A stretch of DNA of 64,000 bases from Amborella trichopoda. Taxonomy: Eukaryota > Streptophyta > Magnoliopsida > Amborellales > Amborellaceae. Of this stretch, positions 56,861-64,000 are shown piece after piece. Under the pieces are notes generated by a model. That model searched no databases. It had not been told where the DNA came from and worked only from the letters and a program-made list of their open reading frames with translations. The position numbers and the translations under genes were made by a program. Location: NCBI RefSeq assembly GCF_000471905.2, contig NW_006499563.1, positions 5,735,501 to 5,799,500 on the forward strand, given 5' to 3'. Numbering within the stretch: the stretch's first letter is position 1; each line of letters starts with the position of its first letter.

Positions 56861-57740
56861 GACGATGCGCAGAAAGAGCGCATCAACAAATTTTAAGATA
56901 TAGTGCATGCGATGATGGAAAAGATCGATCGTATAGATGTCGCAAGCTAATCAGCTAATCATGAGGTCAATTCCCATCATGAGGATGGTGCACCTCCAAG
57001 GCAGCCCCAGCCCTCTGTCTCACAGGAAAATTCTATCCCTCACCCCATCTCTCAGTAAGACATTGATGCTATGGTGACCCATAGCCTAAAGAAAAGACAA
57101 ATCCTGTGGATACAGGGTGAGATGCCTTATCAAAGGCCATATCCTTCATACATCGACCAGGTCCCGTTTTTCGTAGATTATAAGAAAGGGAAGTTTCCTC
57201 TATTCAACGGAACCACGTCCCCAAAGAAGCATATTTCCCACTTCCAGGCAGCATGTCGAGAAACAACGGCTAACGGGAAACTTCTTCTTCGTCAATTTGT
57301 TCCTTGACGACTCAGCCTTTCAATGCTATGGTCGACTTCCCCCAAACTCAGTACAGACATGGGAAGAGATAGAGAAACTGTTCTATCAGTGCTTCTATGA
57401 GGTCCAGAGAGAGGTCCAAACTAGTGAGCTTCCTACCCTGACTCAAGATCCCGATGATCTTGTGGACTAATTCATATCAAGATAGAGAAATTTGGCCGCT
57501 CGCCATAACAATCCTATGCTTGAGAAGGAAGCAATCCAAACTTGTGTGCACAACATGCAACCTAAAATTGCTCTACACATTGAGGCCTCTAATCCAACTT
57601 TCATGTTAGATCTGACCTCCAAATCAGTCCGCATAGATAGCCTAGGTGGGTCACGACTAACAACCTGCAAGCTCTAGGAATAACTGGGGCAATGGTAGCT
57701 CTCATAACAACGCACGGGACAACCAAAAGAAAGGAGTAAT
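56861..57740 (+). pseudogene. Gag remnant, element A2
   Basis: Frames read AMVTHSLKKRQ, PYQRPYPSYIDQVPFFVDY, KKGKFPLFNGT and SHFQAACRETTANGK, and then after a frameshift NSVQTWEEIEKLFYQCFYEV, HNNPMLEKEAIQTCVHNMQ and IALHIEASNPTFM. This is the element A gag with a better N-terminal part. It stops where the inverted LTR begins. Confidence 0.8.
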
Positions 57741-59756
57741 TGGTTGGGTGCCTTTGGGGATCGGGCGGCATGCGTCTCGAGTTTCGAGGGAAGACCCAGG
57801 ACGTTTTTGAGATCGTTCTTTCGGAAACCTCGTTTGAGAACTGGGGAAGTTGTTACCAATCGATGAGGAATTTTAGGTGGGTTCCGAGCTTACTCGGGCT
57901 GGCTCACATCAGTGCCCTCTTAAGTCACGAAGAAAGTCCCTCAGTAATAAAACTTGTTCGAAATCTCCTCCCTTGGCTTGTATTCTTCTATTTTATGCAA
58001 TCACATACATAGAGCAAAGGTTATAAGACAAGTGGATCAAACCTCACCCTTTTCCTCATTGATGAACATACACAAGCATGCGCATTCAAAAAGTGAGAAG
58101 TAAGACGAGGGAGAGAAGAATTTGACTGAGCGGGAGGATTAAAGCGGTGACTAAGCTGGTGAATAATTGGCCTAACGTGGTAGCAAAACGGGCTCGGTAA
58201 TTATGACATGCTCATGGGGATTACTACTAGACATCATTACCAATACCAACAAGCTAGGCACGATGGTTAGTTTGTCGTGGCAATAAAGCTGACCAAGCAA
58301 TCCTGGCACAACAACATTACGGCTAGACTACAGAATTACCATAAGAGGCAAACCTCAATCCCTCTTAGTCGAATGGAAGAAAAACATAATGATGGTTATG
58401 AAGAAAGAATAAGAAATGAAATAAGAGAAGAAGGGAATAGAAGGAAGGAGGAGAAGAAGAGTAAGAAAGGTGAGAGAGTAAAAGGGAGAGGGAAGGAAGA
58501 CGTAATCAACGTTAGGCATTGTCGACTGTGTTAGAAGAAAGAGAAAGAAAAAACAGTCGACGCTAGGCTTCACCGACAATGTTATACAGAGGGAAAGAGA
58601 GAGAAGACACAGTTTACGCTAGGCTTCGTCGAATACGTTAGAAGAAGAGAGAGAAAATGTAGTGAGCACCAGGCTTCATCAACTATGTCAAAAGAAGCGA
58701 GAGAAAACACAATCGGCATTAGGATTCACCAATTATGTCAAAAAAAGAGAGAGAAAACACAATTGACGTTAGGCTTCACCTATTGTGTCAGAAGAAGAGA
58801 GAAAATGCAGTTGGTGCTAAACTTCATCTACTATGACAGAAGAAGAGAGAAAATATAGTCAGTGTTAGGCTTCACCAACTGTGATAAAAGAAGTGAGAGA
58901 AAATGCAGTCGGTGCTAGGCTTCACCCACTGTGATAGGAGAAGAGAGAGAAAATGCAGTCAGTGCTAGGCTTCGTCGACTGTGATAGAAGAACAGAGAGA
59001 AAATGTAGTCGATGTTAGGCTTTGCCAACTGTGACAGAAGAAGAGAGAGAACACAGTCGACGTTAGGTTTCACCGACTGTGACAGAAGAGAAGAAATCTA
59101 GTCGGTGTTGGGCTCCACCGACTGCAACAAAGGCGAAGGAGAGAGAGAAATTCAGTCGGTTCTAAGCTTCACCGACTGTGACAAAAGAGAAAGAGAGAGA
59201 GAAATCCAGATAGTGTCAGGCTTCGACAACTATGACAAAAGAAAAAGAGAGAGAGCGAAATCCACCAGCGCTAGGCTTCACCAACTGCATTAGACGAAAA
59301 ACGAAGGGGGTTAGAGATGAGAAGAAGAGAGAAAGAGATAACGACGAGAAAAGAAAGAGAGAGATATAATCGAGAAAGAGGAGAGATAGAGATGAGAAAG
59401 AGGAGATAGAGATGTGAAGAAGAGAGATAGAGAGATAAGAAAGAGGGGAGAGAAAGAGATAGAGATGATAAGAAGAGAGATAGAGATAGAGATGAGAAAG
59501 AGGGAAGGAGAGAGAAAGAAAGGAGGAGAGAGAAAGAGGGGAGGAGAGAGAAAGTTACATGCTCGAAGGTATCGACCCTTTTCTTCTCTCTCCTCTCTCT
59601 CTCTCCAAGACATACGCACAAGCTTAAGAAAAAATAAGAATTTTATTGATTGATTAAAGAAGAATGAATCCATCCTTTGTACAATGAGGCAGTGCCTGTT
59701 TATAAAGAATTGAGCTTGTATGCCTAAAAACTACCTAAAATGAAGATAATTACAAT
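57741..59756 (-). repeat. Inverted A-type LTR fragment (R/U5 side)
   Basis: The sequence from TGGTTGGGTGCC at 57741 is the reverse complement of the element A LTR end, continuing back through U5, the stem-loop array (58505-59285), a GA-rich patch (59300-59560) and the pre-TATA region to AATTACAATTT at 59745-59755. The first 1.2 kb of U3 is missing. Confidence 0.82.
58505..59285 (-). repeat. Stem-loop array in the inverted LTR
   Basis: About 16 units, here seen as GTCGRTGCTAGGCTTCACCGACTGTG on the plus strand with GA-rich spacers. It is equivalent to 18671-19545. Confidence 0.8.
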
Positions 59757-61431
59757 TTACCCTTGAGTGAAGGTAACTTTCTCTCTCCTTCTCTCATCTC
59801 TCTCTTTCTCTCTCCTTCTCTTATCTCTATCTTTCTCTCTCCTCCTCTCATCTCTCAATTTCTCTCTCCTTTAATCCCTTTCTTTCTCTCTCTTCTTCTT
59901 ATCTCTCTTACTCTCTCCTCTTCTCATCTCTCTTTCTCTCTCCTCTCCTCTCTCTTTCTCTCTCCTCTCATCTCTTTATTTTTCTCGTATTTTCTTTCTC
60001 TCTCCTCCTATCATCTCTCTATCTTTCTCTCTCTTCTTCTTCTTCTCTCTTTTCTAATCTCTCTCTTCCTTCTTTCTCCCTTCTCTCCCCTTTCTCTATT
60101 CATGCACGACAAAGCCTATCGTCGAGGATGATGTCCTCCTCTGAAACACACACAGTGAGTCGGGCCTTAATCGGAGTGGCGGGTCAAGCCTCTGCCTGAG
60201 TTTCTTTCTTTTGTCATTGACAGCGAAAGACCACCATCGTCCATGTTTTCTCTCTCCTCATCCCATTATCATGGATGGTAGAAGCCTATCACCGTCCATT
60301 TTCTCTCTCTCCTCATCCCTTTATCTTGGATGGAAAAAGCTCATCATCGTCCATGTTCTCTCTCCTCAACCCTTTTGTCATGGACGGCAGAAGCCCATCG
60401 TCGTCCATGTTTCTTTCTCTTCTTTCTCTTCTTTCTCTTCTCTCTCTCTTATCATGGATGACAGAAGCTCGTCGCCGTCCATGTTTCCTCTCTCTCCTCT
60501 CTCCTTTGTCATGAACGATGGAAGCTCATCGTTGTTCACCCAAATGGAAGCCAAGCGTTTCGTGGTTCAAATCTCTCCTCTGTCATATGTCATGGATGGC
60601 GGAAGCTTATCGATGTTCATGTTCTCATCCTCCCTCCCTCAGCTGTCATGGACAGCGGAAGCCCGTCGCTGTCCATATTTCTTCTCTTCTCTCTCTTCTG
60701 TCATAAATGGCGGAAGCTCATCACTGTTCACGTTACTTTCTCTTCTCCCTCTTCAGTCTTGGAAGGTGAAAGCTCATCGCCGTCCATGTTTCTCTCTCTT
60801 CTCTCTCTTCTGTCATGAATACAGAAGCCCATCGTCGTCCATGTTTCTTTCTCTTCTCTCGTTCCTATCATGGAAGTCGGAAGCCCATCGTCGTCCGTGT
60901 TTCTTTCTCTTCTTTCTCTCTTGTCATGGACGACAGAAGCCCATCGCCATTCATGTTTCTTCCCCTTCTCTCTCTCATGTCATGGACGATAGAGGCCCAT
61001 TGCCATCCATGTTTCCCTTCTCCCCTTTCTCTTTTCTTCCTTCTTCCTTGTCTCTCTGTTGTTCTCTCTTTTCCCTTCTTGCTTCTCTCTCTATCTTTCT
61101 CTCTTCTCTCTTCCTTTTTCTCTCTCTATCTTTCTCTCTCTTCCTTCTTCCTTTTCTCTTTGTCTTTTTCTCTCTTCACTATTCCTTCTCTCTCTGTGTT
61201 TCTTTCTCTTCCCTCTTCCTTCTCTCTTTGTCTTTCTCTTTATTTTCATCCTCTCTTCTTTATGTCTCTTTTCTTTTCCCTCCATCTATTTGTTCTTCTT
61301 CAGTTTTCTTTCTTCTTCCCTCTTCTCGTTTCTTCTTCTACCCTCTTCTTCTCTTTTTCGTTTCTTTTCTCTCTCTTACTTTCTTTTCTTCTCTCTCCTT
61401 ATTCTTTCTTCTCTTTTCTAATCCTTCTCGA
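59757..61431 (+). repeat. Forward LTR fragment (R/U5) with CT tract and a different stem-loop array
   Basis: It begins TTACCCTTGAGTGAAGGTAACTTTC, the equivalent of the post-TATA segment at 18540, followed by a CT tract (59775-60100), the array at 60215-61015 and a second CT tract (61020-61430). It ends at the start of another LTR. The 420-codon frame 60211-61473 runs through the repeats and is not accepted as a gene. Confidence 0.65.
60215..61015 (+). repeat. Stem-loop array with GTCCATG-type stems, about 14 units
   Basis: Units of 54-60 bp have 5' arm CATGGACG, loop region GCAGAAGCCCATCGT and 3' arm CGTCCATG. The best unit, 60648-60676, has a perfect 10-bp stem (ATGGACAGCG with CGCTGTCCAT) around GAAGCCCGT. 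The loop core GAAGCC is the same as in the element A arrays although the stems are unrelated. Confidence 0.82.
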
Positions 61432-63650
61432 TGTTTGAAGACATTTTGCAGGACGTTGGTCCCCAATGCATAAAAAATAAAGAAGCTGGTCAGTAAAGCC
61501 TGACAAGCAGTAGACTTTTGACAATCCCATAATGGCCCCAAAACTGGCCAAGATCTTCCTAAGGACTCCAAATAGTTTCTTGTCAAGTTTCATCATATTT
61601 GATATGTCTAAGGCAGTGCAAACTGACAAAACGTTTTAGTAGAAATAGCCTTTCGCACTCTGAAATGGACTCCTATAACTACAATTCTACTTTTGGAATG
61701 TCAAGCGCACGTGGGACCTATGCTATTAGATCTGACACGATTGAAAACTCTTAGGGGTCAAATTTCAACTTAAACACACACTCCAGGACTAAGTTATAGG
61801 CAAAACATGAAAATAGGGAAGCCGCACACTTCCCATGCGGCCACCCTACAGCTAAAAGCCATTAACAAGGCACTCACGAATAATGACTTTTGGGGGCTAT
61901 ATCTCACTCGTTCAGAGTCGGACCGTGCTATTTTGTGAGCATGTTCGTCTCGTCGCGACTAGCATTTTGATATATGGCACGCCCCGTGACGACGCCCGAG
62001 CACGTAGAAACGCTTGTGAAAAGTTATTGATCTACGAAGAGAGTTGCAAAAAAATCAGCAACGACATGCCTCGCTTGAGCAGCCAAATCACGATGCTCGC
62101 ACATCGAATAAATGCAAGACCAATTCCATCATGTGCGTAAGGTCCATGGATATCACTGGCCCGAATGTTGTACATGATGAACAGTCAGCTTTCACACACT
62201 AAGTAGGTGAAGTGACTAACACCGTCACCAGAATTCCAAATTTTGGATAAAATTTCAAAGTTTTAAAATTCTCATCCGGGTAGGAAATCGAGCTGTGTTT
62301 GTTGCCACGTGATCGTAACGACATGCTTAGTGTGATCCAGCGAAGAAATCATGGAAAAACACCAAGAAACGAGCACACTATTGATCTGAAAATTACAAGA
62401 TCCATCAAAATTGCAAGTCGCATGATCATGGCTTAAAAACACAATCCATGGCTCAAAGTTGGTATCAAACCGATCGTCATGCCTAACTCTACAAGAAAAC
62501 AATCGTCTTTCAATCAAACGGGCACCAGAGTAATCCCGGGTCGTCCATGGAAGATCACGCACGTTCTAGGCCAGCAGCATGGACTATTTTAGAATTCCAT
62601 GATATGTTAGGAAAGGAGCAAATCTTTCATTTTGCACCATTTTTTCTTATTTTATTTAATTCAATTAAATCTTAATTTTCAGCAATTAGGTTTATTTTTT
62701 ATCAATCCATCCATGTTTGGGCACAACTTTATATATATCACGTACTATGATTGTACTCAAGAGGCTGAAAAAACCTTTGACAATACAAACTTTTGCTTGA
62801 TAAATTTTTTGCTTCTTCTTATTGTTGAGTTACGTTCTTGAGAGAGAGGAAAGAGAGATAAACTTTGGAGCGGTACCACGAGGTTCAAGGTAAATCTTTC
62901 TCTCTTTTCTTTTCTTTTCTGTTCTTTTCTTTTCCTTTTCTCTTTCTTCTTCTCTCTCCTCCTCCTCTTCCTTCTTCTTGGTCTGGGCTTCCTCAGAGAT
63001 CATGCACGGCAATGGCAGTGTCGTGCATGCCTCTCTCTCTTCCGGTCTTTCCCTCCTATGATCTCACAGGTCGCGCATGGCAATGGCAGTGTCTGCGCGA
63101 GTTCTTCATGCCTTCTTTTCATGCGTCTCTATCTCGACGAGGTTTGCAGACGGCGCTACTCATCCCCGTCCGCAGATGCATCCTTGAAGTCTCAGCAAAG
63201 AACATGGAAAGCGAAGCTTAGTGCCGTCCGTAAGGGTTTCACCCTATTGCGTGACTATCACAAGCGGTGATGTCCATCGCCGTCCGCAAAGGGTCACGGC
63301 GATACCCATCGCCGTCCGTGGGTTCTCTTTTGCGCTCGGTGCCTAATGCCGTGCACTAGTTTCTTTCACTCGCTCGGTGCTTATCGCTGTGCGCAGGCTC
63401 TTTTTACGCCTCTCGGTGCCTATCGTCGTGTGCATGTTTCTTTCACTCGCTCAGTGCTTATCGTCATACGTGGGCTCTTTTTACGCCTCTCGACACCTAT
63501 CGTTGTGTACAAGTTTCTTTCACTCACTCGGTGCTTATTGCCGTGCGCAGGCTCCTTTCACGTCTCTCGGCATCTATCGCTGTGCATAGGCTTCCCTTGT
63601 ATCCCATGCCTATCATCATGTGCTTCACGAGTGGTAATCGTCGTGCGACT
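61432..63650 (+). repeat. A-family LTR (fourth), lacking its 3' end
   Basis: It starts TGTTTGAAGACATTTTGC and then follows the element A U3 block order (GTTGGTCCCC, AGTAAAGCCTGACAA, GATATGTCTAAGGCAGTG, AAATGGACTCC, ATATCTCACTCGTTC). A TATATATAT box is at about 62729. The transcribed part has a CT tract (62890-62980) and GC-richer stem-loop units (for example CATGCACG with CGTGCATG at about 63001-63029; CGGTGCCTATCG types to 63600). No canonical LTR end is found before the chromovirus sequence. Confidence 0.72.
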
Positions 63651-64000
63651 TATGAGAAAGATTTAAATATGCGATAGATAAGATGGATGGATTTCTTAAA
63701 AGATTATGATTGTACAATCCATTATCATTCAGGAAAAGCTAACGTTGTGGCCGAAACTCTAAGTAGAAAATCTAAGGGAGTCTTAGCTCATCTAATGATC
63801 CAAGAAATGCGATTGTTAGAGGAAATAGTGGATTGGCATCCAACTCCGTCCATTAATGGTGTGGTTAGTATCATTGCCAACATTAAGGCGGAACCCCAAT
63901 TAATCCAACAGATTCGATTGGCACAAAAGAAAAACCCTCGGCTTATAACAATTATAGAAGAGGTGAAGCAAGGAAAGAGAGATGAATTCTCTATATGTAG
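63651..64000 (+). pseudogene. Chromovirus-type RNase H C-terminus and pre-integrase linker (element E?)
   Basis: From 63651 the frame reads YEKDLNMR, a stop at 63675 where the family has Gln, then RWMDFLKDYDCTIHYHSGKAN, VVAETLSRKS and a linker with IRLAQKKNPRLITIIEEV and GKRDEF, open to the window edge. This is the standard Ty3/gypsy chromovirus order between RNase H and the integrase zinc finger. It is plausibly the same element as the E LTR and gag start at 46849-51914, with about 3 kb between them missing or displaced. Integrase should lie beyond the window. Confidence 0.82.

Larger units (their letters stand above)
51927..57740 (+). mobile_element. Element A2: A-family element, 5' LTR to gag, truncated
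   Basis: It starts TGTTTGAATGCATTTTTC, colinear with element A: LTR (3352 bp), PBS, leader ORF and gag. Gag similarity ends at about 57740, where an inverted A-type LTR fragment begins. It lies in the E gag region. The 5-bp left flank is GTAGC, and no matching right duplication was found. Confidence 0.82.

Noticed and set aside
60211-61473. 420-codon plus-strand ORF, the longest in the window
   Set aside because: It runs across the CT-rich spacers and stem-loop array and is composed of Ser/Leu/Phe/Pro repeats. It exists because the repeats lack stops in that frame, and it starts and ends at no biological boundary.

Overview
The window is transposon-rich nuclear DNA from a seed plant, most likely an angiosperm with a large genome. 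Evidence for this is a decayed copy of the plant RNA polymerase II CTD phosphatase CPL3 and wall-to-wall Ty3/gypsy LTR retrotransposons of plant type. These include Tat-lineage features: a primer-binding site resembling the complement of tRNA-Arg, two RNase H domains, an extra ORF ahead of gag, and a repeat-filled 3' UTR. A run of 210 Ns at 27858-28067 shows it is a scaffolded draft assembly. I found no intact host gene; every coding feature carries stops or frameshifts, or is truncated. The species cannot be named from the sequence.

Layout. 1-6066 is AT-rich intergenic DNA holding an intron-poor CPL3 pseudogene (about 1916-3720) and two short tandem duplications. 6070-35848 is an old Tat-like element (B): truncated 5' LTR, PBS, leader ORF, protease remnant, no RT or integrase, an antisense coiled-coil ORF, 3' UTR repeats and a 3' LTR at 15357-17105 continued at 35781-35848. 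Into that 3' LTR a larger Tat-like element (A, 17106-35780) inserted, leaving a near-matching 5-bp target duplication. A has two LTRs of about 3.3 kb, a leader ORF, gag, RT, RNase H, a second RNase H, a DDE integrase and a 4-kb 3' UTR of tandem arrays.

35849-37810 looks like an LTR fragment with minisatellites. 37815-43267 is a minus-strand element (C: LTR, PBS, leader ORF, gag, then truncated). 43268-46848 is the 3' UTR and 3' LTR of another related element (F). 46849-51660 is a very long LTR of a different, chromovirus-like element (E), followed by a tRNA-Met-type PBS and the first 46 codons of gag. E is then interrupted by a pile of A-family pieces (51927-63650): a 5' LTR with leader ORF and gag, an inverted LTR fragment, a forward LTR fragment and a further LTR. 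Chromovirus-type RNase H sequence resumes at 63651 and runs off the window.

How the parts relate. These are layers of reverse-transcribing elements rather than cooperating host genes. The most unusual signals are: arrays of short stem-loop units in the transcribed part of the LTRs, with covarying stems and a conserved GAAGCC-type loop; a degenerate array in the 3' UTR of element A whose best copy is a 16-nt perfect complement of that element's own PBS; and a leader ORF shared by four elements. All similarity statements are by eye, without database searches.
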